A stretch of DNA of 64,000 nucleotides, from NCBI RefSeq assembly GCF_007556815.1, contig NZ_CP041745.1:186001-250000 (forward strand), in the 5' to 3' direction. The translations under genes and the position numbers were made by a program. How positions within the stretch are numbered: position 1 is the stretch's first letter; the number at the start of each line of letters is the position of its first letter. Source of the stretch: Paraburkholderia megapolitana. GTDB lineage: Bacteria; Pseudomonadota; Gammaproteobacteria; Burkholderiales; Burkholderiaceae. The notes beneath the pieces were generated by a model. It saw nothing but the letters and a program-made list of their open reading frames with translations. It ran no database searches and was not told the origin of the DNA. This document shows, piece by piece, positions 29,399 to 38,042 of this stretch.

Positions 29399-31033
29399 TT
29401 ATTTCTTAGGTGTACTGGCGAGCGAGCCAAGTCCGCCGAGCAGACCGCCGGATGACGATGAGCCGCCGGTCAGCCCGCCCGTGAGCGAGGTGAGCAGACC
29501 GGTGACCGGCGCGAGCAGACCGCCCAGACCCGCCGAGCTACCCGTCCCGCTCGAGCCGCCTGTCGATCCGCCCGTTGCCCCACTGACCGCTCCGGTCACG
29601 GACCCAAGCAGTCCCGTGACAGGCGCCAGCGGATTCGAACCCGAACTGCCGCCCGCTACGCCGCCGAGCGCTCCCGTGACAGATCCGAGCAGCCCGGTAA
29701 CCGGCGCCAGCGGATTCGAGCCCGAACCGCCAGCTCCGCCCGCTACGCCGCCGAGCGCACCGGTGACCGTACCGAGCAGCCCGGTAACAGGAGCAAGCGG
29801 ATTCGATCCCGAAGTACCGGTTCCGCCGATGCCGCCCAGCACGCCAGTCAAACTTCCCGTGACGCTGGTAAGCAACCCGGTAACCGGCGCGAGCGGCCCG
29901 GTGCTGCCACCGAGCGCGCCGGTAACAGCTCCGGTGACGGTGTTGAGCAGCCCGGTGACAGGCGCCAGCGGACCACCAGAGCCGGAGCCCGTACCCGTAC
30001 CGGAACCGCCGAGTCCACCCAGGCCACCCAGACCGCCAGTAAGCGTACCGGGCAGCGAACCGAGCAGTCCGGTGAGCGGCCCGAGCGGATTGCTCGAGCC
30101 CGTGCCCCCGGCGGTCAGCAGACCGCCCGCAGAGGTAACGGTGTCGCCGACCTTGGTGACGATGTTGCCGAGGTTCTGACCGATCGGATTGCCGGTTGCT
30201 CCGCTGATCGTGCTGCCGGCCGAATCCAGACCATGGCCAATGGTCGAGAGCAGGCCGTTGAGCGGCGCCCCCAGACCCGTTGCATCGCCAATCGTTTGAG
30301 TGGTCGCCGAGACGGTCGAGGTAATCGGCGTGATCGCCGAGCTGACAGCCTGCGTGACCTGCTGGATCGGCCCGGTGGAGATCGCGGTGCCGAGCTGGGT
30401 ACCGAGACCGCTAACCGCATTGCCGACGGTGGACACCACGCCACCCAGCGGAGTCGTAAGCGGACTCAGCGGTGCGGTAGGTCCGGTCCCAAGGCTGGTA
30501 ACAAGCTGGCCGACATTATTAACAGCCTGTCCGGCGTCGTAGACGACGTTGCCCGAACTCGCAAGCGTCACGCCGAGCGGATTGCCGCCCTTGCCGAGCT
30601 GGCCCAGGCCATTGGCCGCGCCCGTGCCGAGCGCGGTGACACCGGCGCCGAGGTTGGAGACGACGTTGCCGAGCGCGGCAGTGGTCGCGGGGTTGGCACC
30701 GGGGATCGGCGTGGTGCCGATCTGGCTGCCAATCGCCGAAACGGTCTGGCCGGCGGCGGTGATGACGTTGCTGGTCTTCTGGACGACATTGCCGACCGCG
30801 TTGGCGCTAGGCGTTGGCGTGGGTGTCGGAGTCGGTGTGGGCGTCGGCGTCGGAGTAGGCGTCGGCGTGGGTGTCGGTGTAGGTGTTGGCGTCGGAGTGG
30901 GCGTCGGCGTTGTGCCACCGTTCCCGCCGCCGCCGATGCCCCCTGGCTTGGTGACGGCCGAGCCGCAACCCGTCAGGGCGATCATTGAAGTTACGCAAAA
31001 AGCGACTGCTGTCATTTTAAATTGGCGTTTCAT
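29399..31033 (-). CDS. Repeat-rich lipoprotein D with (Thr-Pro)17 spacer
   Basis: Most diverged of the four paralogues, 544 aa. The start is MKRQFKMTAVAFCVTS with GAGGGGAGG upstream and lipobox LTGC. The linker is short (GGIGGGGNGGTTP), the Thr-Pro spacer only 17 units, and the central domain is conserved (NAVGNVVQKTSNVITAAG onward). It has seven PLAPVTGLL-type repeats instead of six, and a tail LLGGLGSLASTPKK. Its greater divergence and short spacer suggest it is the oldest or least expanded copy; this is inference. Function unknown. Confidence 0.85.
   Translation of the reverse strand: MKRQFKMTAVAFCVTSMIALTGCGSAVTKPGGIGGGGNGGTTPTPTPTPTPTPTPTPTPTPTPTPTPTPTPTPTPSANAVGNVVQKTSNVITAAGQTVSAIGSQIGTTPIPGANPATTAALGNVVSNLGAGVTALGTGAANGLGQLGKGGNPLGVTLASSGNVVYDAGQAVNNVGQLVTSLGTGPTAPLSPLTTPLGGVVSTVGNAVSGLGTQLGTAISTGPIQQVTQAVSSAITPITSTVSATTQTIGDATGLGAPLNGLLSTIGHGLDSAGSTISGATGNPIGQNLGNIVTKVGDTVTSAGGLLTAGGTGSSNPLGPLTGLLGSLPGTLTGGLGGLGGLGGSGTGTGSGSGGPLAPVTGLLNTVTGAVTGALGGSTGPLAPVTGLLTSVTGSLTGVLGGIGGTGTSGSNPLAPVTGLLGTVTGALGGVAGGAGGSGSNPLAPVTGLLGSVTGALGGVAGGSSGSNPLAPVTGLLGSVTGAVSGATGGSTGGSSGTGSSAGLGGLLAPVTGLLTSLTGGLTGGSSSSGGLLGGLGSLASTPKK
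30809..30910 (-). repeat. Hexanucleotide array encoding (Thr-Pro)17
   Basis: 102 bp, 17 six-base units, the shortest of the four arrays. Confidence 0.9.
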
Positions 31034-31213
31034 GTTTGCCTCCCCTCGTAAAGAGCTTGGTGGGGAGTCAACTGCAAACCTTATGCCAATTTCGTCCGGA
31101 ATCGAGCGATGCCGGCTAAGCAAGCTGCATCAAGGGAAAGCGGGCGCCAGCCGCGACGGTACAAGCTCGTGGCCGCGGCGATGTGGTGTGGAACAAACGT
31201 TCGATTGAGCCGC

Positions 31214-31228
31214 GCGTAACGTAACGCG
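31214..31228. promoter_or_regulatory. 15-bp element upstream of lipoprotein gene D
   Basis: GCGTAACGTAACGCG, 181 bp before the gene D start codon. Fourth identical copy. Confidence 0.55.
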
Positions 31229-31310
31229 CGTGCTGCCCTGAACCGGGATGTAACCGTGACGAAGCGCGATCGATTTGCGGCGACTCGCGAGGGCGTTAGC
31301 GTTTACCCCG

Positions 31311-32522
31311 TCAGATTTTTAGCCGCCGCAGCACCCTCGGACCGGCTATCGCGATGAGTGCCGCGCACAGCGCCACGACCGACAGCCCGATCGGCAGGCT
31401 CGTTACCTGCGCGATGCCGCCGATGATCACCGGCCCCAGCAGCATGCCGAAATAGGCGAGCCCGGCAACATGCGCGAGGCCTTCGGCTGCATGAATGCCC
31501 TTGACGCGCGCGGCCGCCGCAAAAAGCACCGGCATCATGTTAGCGAGCCCCAGCCCCATCAACGTAAAGCCGGCCAGCGCCGTGACCGGATACGGCAACA
31601 GGAGCGCGCCGACCATACCGACGAACGCCAGCGATGCGCTCGCCATGACCAGTTGCGGCGCCCCGAAGCGCGCCCGCACGGCGTCGCCGCCGAACCGCGC
31701 GGCGGCCATGCCGCCAGAAAACGCGGCGTAGGCCGCGCTCGCCACCGCAGGGGTCGCGATCACGATGTCGCGCATATAGACGGTCGCCCAGTCGTACATC
31801 GCGCCCTCGGCGATCAGTGCGATCAGCGCGAAGATACCGAGCGCCCACAGCGCCGGCGAGCGCCAGCGATTGGCCCGCGGCGTGTGGGCGTCCGGATGCT
31901 CGGCGTGCGGCACATGAGGCAGGACCGAGGGACACGCAACCACCAGCACCAGTGCGCTCACCGCCGCGGCAAGCGCGAGATGCACGGGCGGCGCCATGCC
32001 GCGCGACATCAGCGCCCCACCTGCAGCCGCACCGGCCATTCCGCCGACGCTGAACATGCCGTGCAGTGTCGACATGATCGGGCGTCCCAGCGCGATTTCG
32101 ACGGCGCTCGCTTCCGCGTTCATCGCCACATCGAGCGTCGCCATGCCCATACCGAAGACAGCCAGCACGACGAGCAACAGCCAGTAAGAAGGAACGATCA
32201 GAATCAGCGCCGCGCACACCGACATCGTCAGGCCGCCAGCGAAGCACGCACGGCGCGAGCCGACGCGGGCGATCCACGGTCCGTTGGTCGCCATCGCGGC
32301 AATCGAGCCGACCGCCACCGCCAGCAGCGCGAACGAGAGCAGTGCCGGGTTCAGATGGAAGCGGTCGCGCACCGTCGGCACATGGACTCCCCACGACGCG
32401 TACATCATCCCGGCGATGAAGAACAACGCCATCGTGGCGTTGCGGGCCCGGTTGCGCTCGGCAGCGGGGAGTGCGCTGTGGGCGGCGGGGAGCGCGGGGA
32501 AATCGGAGGGTCGATCGGACAC
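31311..32522 (-). CDS. MFS transporter
   Basis: Major facilitator superfamily protein of 403 aa with about twelve hydrophobic segments. The first starts near residue 30 (TMALFFIAGMMYASWGVHVP), and the MFS-like loop WIARVGSRRACFAGG between segments two and three is visible. The central loop (HVPHAEHPDAHTPRANRW) is His/Asp-rich. The pattern matches the YbjJ-like group, for which no substrate is firmly established. It appears monocistronic and lies divergently from the HugZ-like gene. Confidence 0.87.
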   Translation of the reverse strand: MSDRPSDFPALPAAHSALPAAERNRARNATMALFFIAGMMYASWGVHVPTVRDRFHLNPALLSFALLAVAVGSIAAMATNGPWIARVGSRRACFAGGLTMSVCAALILIVPSYWLLLVVLAVFGMGMATLDVAMNAEASAVEIALGRPIMSTLHGMFSVGGMAGAAAGGALMSRGMAPPVHLALAAAVSALVLVVACPSVLPHVPHAEHPDAHTPRANRWRSPALWALGIFALIALIAEGAMYDWATVYMRDIVIATPAVASAAYAAFSGGMAAARFGGDAVRARFGAPQLVMASASLAFVGMVGALLLPYPVTALAGFTLMGLGLANMMPVLFAAAARVKGIHAAEGLAHVAGLAYFGMLLGPVIIGGIAQVTSLPIGLSVVALCAALIAIAGPRVLRRLKI

Positions 32523-32725
32523 GGGAAGCTCGTTGCGTTGGCGGGAAGCAGGCGCGCGGGACAGAAAGGAAACCGCGAGGAAACCGCGAGGTAAGCGCGC
32601 TGAAAGCGAACGTCAGATTCTATCTGCCCAGGTGAGTCTTATGGCGGAGCCGCCTGAACTAATATGGACGTCTGAACAGGCCGGCCCAGCAAGCCGCCCG
32701 CCTCCGCCCACCGAGGACCGCGTAC

Positions 32726-33388
32726 TTGAACATTCCCGCTCACGCTCCGCTGCATCTGCTGCACCAGGCCGCTGTCGGTACGCTGGCCACCCATGCGCGC
32801 GAGCCGCAAGGTTTCCCATATCCGTCGGTCCTGCCGTTTGCGCCGGATTTGCGGCATCGCCCGACCATCCTCGTGAGTCGTCTCGCCGAACACACGCGCA
32901 ACCTGCATGCCGATCCGCGCGCCGGATTCCTGGTCGCCCACGCGCCCGACGGCGACGTGCTGAACGGCCAGCGCGTCACCTTGTTAGGTGCGTTCGAGCC
33001 GGTCGAACCCGATGAAACGTCGGTGCGCCGCTATCTGCGCTATCACCCGGACGCTGCCCGCTATCTGGCACTCGGCGACTTTTCGTTCTGGACGATGAAC
33101 GTCGACCGGCTGCGCTATATAGGAGGATTCGGCGCGATGGGCTGGCTCGACGCACAGGATCTCGATCCCCTCGAGCCGCTTGCCCTCGACGAGGAAGCCG
33201 CTCTCGCCGATTTTTTCGACGCTCACCCGAAGCGCGTCGACAGTCTGGTACTGGCGGGCGTCGATCGCTACGGCGCGGATCTGAAAATCGCCGGCGAGCG
33301 GACCCGCTTCATGTTCGATGTGCCGAAATGCGATTCAGATGCGTTGCATGCCGCATTGGCCGACTGTATCGAGCGACATCTCTCCTGA
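32726..33388 (+). CDS. HugZ-type pyridoxamine 5'-phosphate oxidase-like protein
   Basis: Protein of 220 aa with the split-barrel flavin-binding fold of the PNPOx family (AAVGTLATHAREPQGFPYPS, then PTILVSRLAEHTRNLHADPR) followed by a DUF2470-like C-terminal domain. The DFSFWTMNVDRLRYIGGFGAMGW segment is typical of HugZ/HutZ relatives, some of which degrade haem. Haem breakdown is not proven by sequence and no haem-uptake genes are near. Translation probably starts at TTG 32726 with GAGGA eight bases upstream; no in-frame ATG offers a better choice. Confidence 0.85.
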   Translation: MNIPAHAPLHLLHQAAVGTLATHAREPQGFPYPSVLPFAPDLRHRPTILVSRLAEHTRNLHADPRAGFLVAHAPDGDVLNGQRVTLLGAFEPVEPDETSVRRYLRYHPDAARYLALGDFSFWTMNVDRLRYIGGFGAMGWLDAQDLDPLEPLALDEEAALADFFDAHPKRVDSLVLAGVDRYGADLKIAGERTRFMFDVPKCDSDALHAALADCIERHLS

Positions 33389-33784
33389 ATATTGCGATGA
33401 CTGGACAGAGCATTCTGTTTATTTCGTCCGAAGTGAAGCAATTTCCCATTTTGTTGCGTCTCATCGCTCACAAACTCTCATGCCGTGAAAAGTTGAGGCA
33501 TAAATGGCAAATTAATTTTCATGGTTTGGGAGTTGATAATCCAATTATCTGAAATATGCAGTCGGTTTGCATGAACGAAGAATCTACCGAAATGAAAGTT
33601 TCTTAACATCGTCTCAGTACTCGTCGAAGCACTTTGAAACAAAAGATAATTAATTTCGGAAAGCGATCTTTTCCCCTCTTTCGATTTTGTGTTAATCTCG
33701 CCTGCAAATTCCGAGGCACGACAACCTTCAAACGGCAAGCCCGCTTAAGATCGGCAGCCATTTATCCAAACCACAAGGCAAACT
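33389..33784. other. AT-rich region upstream of the H-NS-like gene
   Basis: About 400 bases with no supported gene and clearly more A+T than the rest of the window (for example 33500-33690). It contains the promoter of the H-NS-like gene and its composition would suit autoregulation by H-NS, which binds AT-rich DNA. No -35/-10 pair is distinctive enough to name. Confidence 0.4.
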
Positions 33785-34084
33785 ATGTCTTCCTACAAGG
33801 ACCTTCTCGCTCAGCGAGAGAAGCTGGAAAAGCAGATCGAAGAAGCCAAGGCACGCGAATATGCCGAAGTGCTGAACGAGATCAAGCAGAAAATGACCGA
33901 CTACGGTATTACCCTGGCCGAACTCGGTGGCGGTCGCGGCAAGCACGCCAAGGCTGGCCGCCCGCGGGCAGGCGTTGCGCCGAAGTATCGCGACCCGGAT
34001 AGCGGCAGTACATGGTCGGGCCGCGGCAAACCGCCGCGGTGGATCGCAGGATTGGATCGCGAGAAGTTTCTTATCCAGAAATAA
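33785..34084 (+). CDS. H-NS family nucleoid protein
   Basis: Nucleoid-associated protein of 99 aa, typical for short betaproteobacterial H-NS/BpH3-type proteins. The N-terminal half is a coiled-coil oligomerisation region (LLAQREKLEKQIEEAKAREY, residues 7-26). The C-terminus has the H-NS DNA-binding motif YRDPDSGSTWSGRGKPPRW, in which the GRGKPP loop enters the minor groove of AT-rich DNA. Such proteins silence AT-rich and acquired genes. It is monocistronic, with its own terminator and an AT-rich promoter region. Confidence 0.95.
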   Translation: MSSYKDLLAQREKLEKQIEEAKAREYAEVLNEIKQKMTDYGITLAELGGGRGKHAKAGRPRAGVAPKYRDPDSGSTWSGRGKPPRWIAGLDREKFLIQK

Positions 34085-34118
34085 TGCCCGTTCGCACCTC
34101 ACGGTGCGAAGCATCAAT

Positions 34119-34153
34119 AAAACCGCGTTATCCGCAAGGAGCGCGGTTTTTTA
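34119..34153 (+). terminator. Rho-independent terminator of the H-NS-like gene
   Basis: Stem AAACCGCG / CGCGGTTT with a 13-nt loop followed by six T, about 35 bases after the stop codon. Confidence 0.85.
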
Positions 34154-34335
34154 TCGTCGGTCGGTTGCACTGCGGATGGCGCTGCGACAGAACGTGATGA
34201 GGGCTTGAATACGAATGCTTCGTGTTCCAGTAAGCGGCTGATTTAAAAGGGTATTTTCGAGCGATCAGGCATCTTTCGCGATGCCTCGCGGGTAGAATGA
34301 CGGTTACCGTCAACCGCCAGTTTGCTTTCATTTTT

Positions 34336-35550
34336 ATGCCTGCAGCCGCTATCGCACAATCCGGCGAGAAACATCGGGTCGCGCGTAAAACCACTGTTGT
34401 GAGTATCGTGCTCAATGCGATATTGAGCGCATTGCAATTAATTGTCGGAGTTTTGGCGCATTCCCAGGCGTTGATTGCCGACGGTGTTCATTCACTATCG
34501 GATCTCGTATCCGACTTTGTCGTGTTGATTGCGAATCGCCATAGCGGTGCGCAACCCGACGCGGATCACAACTACGGCCATAGTCGCTATGAAACGGTCG
34601 CGTCGCTGTTTCTCGGCGCGCTGCTAATCGCCGTGGGCGTCGGCATGCTCTGGCGCGCGGGTACCCGGCTCGCCGATCCCGAGGCGATTCCGGCCGTTCA
34701 TTTGAGCGCGCTGGTCGTGGCGGTGCTTGTACTTGTGTCGAAGGAGGCGCTGTTCCGCTACATGCTGCGCGAGGCGCAACGTGTGCGCTCCGCCATGCTG
34801 ATCGCGAACGCATGGCATGCAAGGTCGGATGCGGCGTCGTCGCTGGTGGTGGCGCTCGGCATTATCGGCAGTCTGGCGGGTGTGCGGCTGCTCGATCCGA
34901 TCGCGGCGGCGATCGTCGGCTTCATGGTGGCGCGCATGGGCTGGGTGTTCGGCTGGGACGCACTGCAGGACCTGTCCGACCGCGCGCTCGACGAAGCGGC
35001 GTCCACCGGTCTGCGCACCTTGTTGCTGGCCACACCCGGCGTGCGCGACGTACATGAACTGCGTACCCGCAAGATGGGCGACTTCGCGCTCGTCGACGCG
35101 CATATCCTCGTCGACCCGCTGATTTCCGTATCGGAAGGGCATTTCATCGCCGAGTCGGCGCGGGCGCGCCTGTTGACCGACACGCGCGTGCTCGACGCGC
35201 TGATTCACGTCGACCCCGAGAACGACACGCTCGCACGGCCGCCCGTCGATCTGCCGCCGCGCGAGCGCATCGTTAGCGAACTGAACGCGGCGCTTGACGG
35301 GCATGGTGTCGCTATCGAGGCGGTCAATCTGCACTATCTGAGCAGTGGGCTCGATGTCGAACTGGTTTTGCGGCCGTCGCCGGACCTTGGCGAGGAAGGC
35401 CGCAGCGAAGGCGACGCGGCCTGGCTGGCCGGCATCGATCGCGTGGAGCTACAGCGGCGCCTGGGTGCGCGACGATTGAGCGTGCTAAAAGCAACGGTTT
35501 TGTCAGAGCCGCAGAGCAAACTGGCGCGTGAACATCGCGACGTCGCCTGA
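34336..35550 (+). CDS. Cation diffusion facilitator family transporter
   Basis: Inner-membrane metal efflux protein of about 404 aa. It has about six hydrophobic segments in residues 20-200 and two HxxxD metal-site motifs, ADGVHSLSDLVSD in segment two and NAWHARSDAASS in segment five, as in zinc/iron/manganese CDF exporters. The C-terminal cytoplasmic domain (GVRDVHELRTRKMGDFALVD) is the usual regulatory fold, here extended by a second similar segment (AIEAVNLHYLSSGLDVELVL). It exports divalent cations by proton antiport; the metal is not identified. The start at MPAAAIAQSGEKHR is chosen because upstream in-frame sequence is atypical. Confidence 0.9.
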   Translation: MPAAAIAQSGEKHRVARKTTVVSIVLNAILSALQLIVGVLAHSQALIADGVHSLSDLVSDFVVLIANRHSGAQPDADHNYGHSRYETVASLFLGALLIAVGVGMLWRAGTRLADPEAIPAVHLSALVVAVLVLVSKEALFRYMLREAQRVRSAMLIANAWHARSDAASSLVVALGIIGSLAGVRLLDPIAAAIVGFMVARMGWVFGWDALQDLSDRALDEAASTGLRTLLLATPGVRDVHELRTRKMGDFALVDAHILVDPLISVSEGHFIAESARARLLTDTRVLDALIHVDPENDTLARPPVDLPPRERIVSELNAALDGHGVAIEAVNLHYLSSGLDVELVLRPSPDLGEEGRSEGDAAWLAGIDRVELQRRLGARRLSVLKATVLSEPQSKLAREHRDVA

Positions 35551-35568
35551 TGAAAACGTCCCCCAGCT

Positions 35569-36027
35569 TTACAGCGGCAACTGCGTATCGAACTTGATCT
35601 CCCGCAGCACGACGCTCGTACGAACCTGCGCGACGGCGGGAATCTTGAAGATGCGTTCGTGCAGGAACGCGTCGTAGGCCTTGATATCCGGCGCGACGAT
35701 TTTGAGGATGTAGTCGGACTCGCCGGTCGTGCTGTAGCACTCGGTCACTTCCGGGCAGGTAGCGATTTCCCGCTCGAACTGCTCGACGCCGCCTTCCGTG
35801 TGCCGGGTCAGGTGGATGTGCGCGAGCGCGCAGACATGGAGCCCCAGCTTCTCCCGATCGAGCAACGCTGTATAGCGCTGGATCACGCCCGATTGCTCCA
35901 TGTCCTTGATCCGCCGCCAGCACGGCGTACTGGACAAGCCGACCTGATCGGAGATTTCCTGGACCGAGCGGCGCGCGTCCAGCTGCAGCAGACGCAGGAT
36001 CTTTTGAGAGAACGTATCGAGTGTCAA
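35569..36027 (-). CDS. Lrp/AsnC family transcriptional regulator
   Basis: Regulator of 152 aa: N-terminal helix-turn-helix (QEISDQVGLSSTPCWRRIKDM, about residues 23-43) and C-terminal RAM ligand-binding domain (VTECYSTTGESDYILKIVAPD). It probably senses an amino acid and forms octamers. The start is TTG at 36027 with GGAGG five bases upstream; no ATG in frame fits. The nearest candidate target is uncertain: the adjacent CDF gene is convergent and the exonuclease gene lies upstream on the same strand. Confidence 0.92.
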   Translation of the reverse strand: MTLDTFSQKILRLLQLDARRSVQEISDQVGLSSTPCWRRIKDMEQSGVIQRYTALLDREKLGLHVCALAHIHLTRHTEGGVEQFEREIATCPEVTECYSTTGESDYILKIVAPDIKAYDAFLHERIFKIPAVAQVRTSVVLREIKFDTQLPL

Positions 36028-36117
36028 CTGCGCCTCCGTGTGCGTCGCGGTATAGCCAAATGGTAGAGGCCGCGAAAACGAAGCGCAATGTATACCGGCA
36101 GTTATGAGGGAGATTCC

Positions 36118-36768
36118 CTAATTTGCGCCGCGCTCAGCGGCTTTTTGTGCTGAGCCGTCCCCATCAGTGTCCGCGCTGCCGTTTGCGACAGCGGCTGTGG
36201 CGCCGGCGGCCTGCGACGCACGTAGCTCGGCGAGCATGTTGCAGAACAACGCACCCTGCTCGATTGCGTCGTCGAGTGCGACGTGCGTATGCGGGTGATC
36301 GTCGAACCAGTGTTTCGGCAGCCGCGGCTTGATGCACTTGCGATACGGCAAGCCCGTCATCGCGAACGCGAGCGTCTTGATGTCGAGCGCGGACCAGGAG
36401 AACGGACAGCGGCCGGCGAACCGCATCATGTACCAGAACATGAACGTGAAATCGAAGCCCGCCGGCATCGCGACGAAGACCGGCTTGCCCGGCAGCGCCT
36501 CGACCCATTCGACGTACTTGTTCAGCGCGGCTTGCGGCTGTTGCAGGTCGAGCCGGCAGGCGGCCCACGCTTCCGGCTGTGTCTTCCACCACGCTTCCTG
36601 CACTGGATGCGGCGTGGCCCCCTCCAGCAGCTCGAGGTTGGCCGAGAAGGTGGCGACGAGACGCTTGTCCGCGGTGTAGGCGGCGGAAGCGAAGCTCAGC
36701 ATCGAGTGCGGGCCGGGAATCGGGCCGTCGGCTTCGACGTCGGTGCTGACGTAGATTTCCTCGCTCAT
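36118..36768 (-). CDS. DEDD-type 3'-5' exonuclease domain protein
   Basis: Protein of 216 aa with an RNase H-fold exonuclease domain. The first acidic pair is in [13 protein letters not shown] (residues 8-13), a second Asp in [15 protein letters not shown] and the last acidic site in [12 protein letters not shown], consistent with a DEDD nuclease. [19 protein letters not shown] resembles RNase T and oligoribonuclease-like proteins. The C-terminal 30 residues are low-complexity Ala/Gly. It overlaps the upstream MBL-hydrolase gene by four bases (ATGA), so the two are co-translated. The substrate is unknown. Confidence 0.8.
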   Translation of the reverse strand: MSEEIYVSTDVEADGPIPGPHSMLSFASAAYTADKRLVATFSANLELLEGATPHPVQEAWWKTQPEAWAACRLDLQQPQAALNKYVEWVEALPGKPVFVAMPAGFDFTFMFWYMMRFAGRCPFSWSALDIKTLAFAMTGLPYRKCIKPRLPKHWFDDHPHTHVALDDAIEQGALFCNMLAELRASQAAGATAAVANGSADTDGDGSAQKAAERGAN

Positions 36769-37409
36769 GCGCCGACTCCGTCCGCCACATACGGATTGGA
36801 CTGGCGCTCCGCGCCGAACGTCGAAGTGGGACCGTGGCCCGGCACGAAGGTCACGTCGTCGCCGAGCGGCCAGAGCTTTTCGCGGATCGAGCGGATCAGG
36901 TCGGCGTGGTTGCCGCGCGGAAAGTCGGTGCGTCCGATCGAGCCGGCGAACAGCACGTCGCCGACCAGCGCAAGCCGGTGCGTGCGGCTGAAGAACACGA
37001 TGTGGCCGGGCGTATGGCCGGGGCAGTGATACACCTCGAACTGTTCGTCGCCGAACTTTGCGGTGTCGCCGTCATGCAGCCAGCGGTCCGGTTCGAATGC
37101 TTCAGCGGCCGGGAAGCCGAAGCGGGTGCTCTGATCGGGCAGCTTGTCGAGCCAGAAGCGCTCGTCCGGATGCGGACCTTCGATCGGTACGCCGTAGTGC
37201 CCCGCGAGTGTTTTCGCGCCGGCGCAGTGATCGATATGGCCGTGCGTGAGCAGCACCTTTTCCACCGTGACCGCCTGCCGCGCGACTTCACCCTGGATGA
37301 TCTCGAGGTCGCCGCCGGGATCGACGACGGCTGCGCGGCCGGTTGCCTCGCAGACGAGTAACGAGCAGTTCTGCTGGAACGGGGTGACCGGTATCAAGGT
37401 GACTTTCAT
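36765..37409 (-). CDS. Metallo-beta-lactamase fold hydrolase (YcbL/glyoxalase II-like)
   Basis: Hydrolase of 214 aa with the metal-binding motif HGHIDH at residues 56-61 ([10 protein letters not shown]), a downstream ligand His in [13 protein letters not shown], and Asp in ALVGDVLF. The compact length and [21 protein letters not shown]-terminus match YcbL-type type II glyoxalases, which hydrolyse S-lactoylglutathione or similar thioesters with two Zn or Fe ions. The longer GloB C-terminal domain is absent. It is the first gene of a two-gene unit with the exonuclease. Confidence 0.87.
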   Translation of the reverse strand: MKVTLIPVTPFQQNCSLLVCEATGRAAVVDPGGDLEIIQGEVARQAVTVEKVLLTHGHIDHCAGAKTLAGHYGVPIEGPHPDERFWLDKLPDQSTRFGFPAAEAFEPDRWLHDGDTAKFGDEQFEVYHCPGHTPGHIVFFSRTHRLALVGDVLFAGSIGRTDFPRGNHADLIRSIREKLWPLGDDVTFVPGHGPTSTFGAERQSNPYVADGVGA

Positions 37410-37574
37410 GGCGTACGCGCGGCTCTAAAACTGCGATTGTACCGGCCGCTCCGTGCCCGCGCCGGTTGTCGCAAGAGGTCGGCGCAGCAGGCGCGTTTTT
37501 CGCGTCGTAGATAAAAATTCAGTAAAGATTCATGGGGTTATCCCTCGTTTGGGAGGGCGCCGATGTGTTTTGGG

Positions 37575-37580
37575 TATAAT
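37575..37580 (+). promoter_or_regulatory. Consensus -10 box upstream of the structured region
   Basis: Perfect TATAAT preceded by TGGG, one of the best -10 boxes in this GC-rich window. No good -35 lies at 17 bp; TTGGGA at 37549-37554 would give a 20-bp spacer. A transcript starting near 37587 would contain the hairpins described next. Confidence 0.5.
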
Positions 37581-37586
37581 GGCGAC

Positions 37587-37930
37587 CTTGTGCACGGGAA
37601 ACCGTGCCGCCACTGGGCGACCCGAACCCTGATCTGAAAGGACGAGCGGGCGCCGTCAAGCAAGTGCCGTCGGTTGTCGACGGCAAATCCAGCATCGACA
37701 GGTTTCGATGCACACGTCTTACCCAGCCAGGTGCCACGCGCCTGCTACGGCCTAGCTGCCGTGACGCTGGGTGGGGCCTACGCCGCTGTTCCTGGGCGCC
37801 AAGGTTGTCGGCGCTCAAGAACGTGTTTGCCACGTTCGATGGCGGCATGTGGGGTCTGGTCAGGCTGCCGGGGACAGGTTGCGCCAGACGTGAAAACTAA
37901 CCGTGCGGTAGCGGCAGAAATTGCCGCATC
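37587..37930 (+). ncRNA. Probable structured RNA (stand-alone RNA or rlpA leader), family not identified
   Basis: A run of perfect or near-perfect hairpins and no protein-like frame. They are GCACGG-GAAA-CCGTGC (37592-37607), GCCGTCG-GTTGT-CGACGGC (37666-37684), GCATCGA-CAGGTT-TCGATGC (37692-37711), GCGCC/GGCGC (37796-37814), GAACGTG-TTTGC-CACGTTC (37819-37837) and GCGGCA-GAAAT-TGCCGC (37911-37927). At 37721-37772 a stem ACCCAGC/GCTGGGT encloses two smaller hairpins, a multibranch element. A TATAAT box stands just upstream. I found none of the conserved stretches of RNase P RNA, tmRNA, 4.5S RNA or common riboswitches. The 3' limit is uncertain. It could be an independent RNA or a long 5' leader of rlpA, which starts about 110 bases later. 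Confidence 0.5.
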
Positions 37931-38042
37931 CGGGCTACGACGTTCTGCGCCTCGCGCAGGCGTTGGCTTTTGCCTTGCCGCCGGAGTCGCATGCAACACG
38001 CAGCTATCGCGTGATGCGGCTCGACAATGTGAATGCACGTTT

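Noticed and set aside
33478..33738. 86-aa minus-strand frame in the AT-rich region upstream of the H-NS-like gene
   Set aside because: No ribosome-binding site or family similarity; open frames arise easily in AT-rich promoter DNA.
37587..37930. RNase P RNA, tmRNA or cobalamin riboswitch
   Set aside because: The conserved stretches expected for each (for example GGAAAGTCCGGGC for RNase P RNA) are absent; only the general hairpin-rich character fits.
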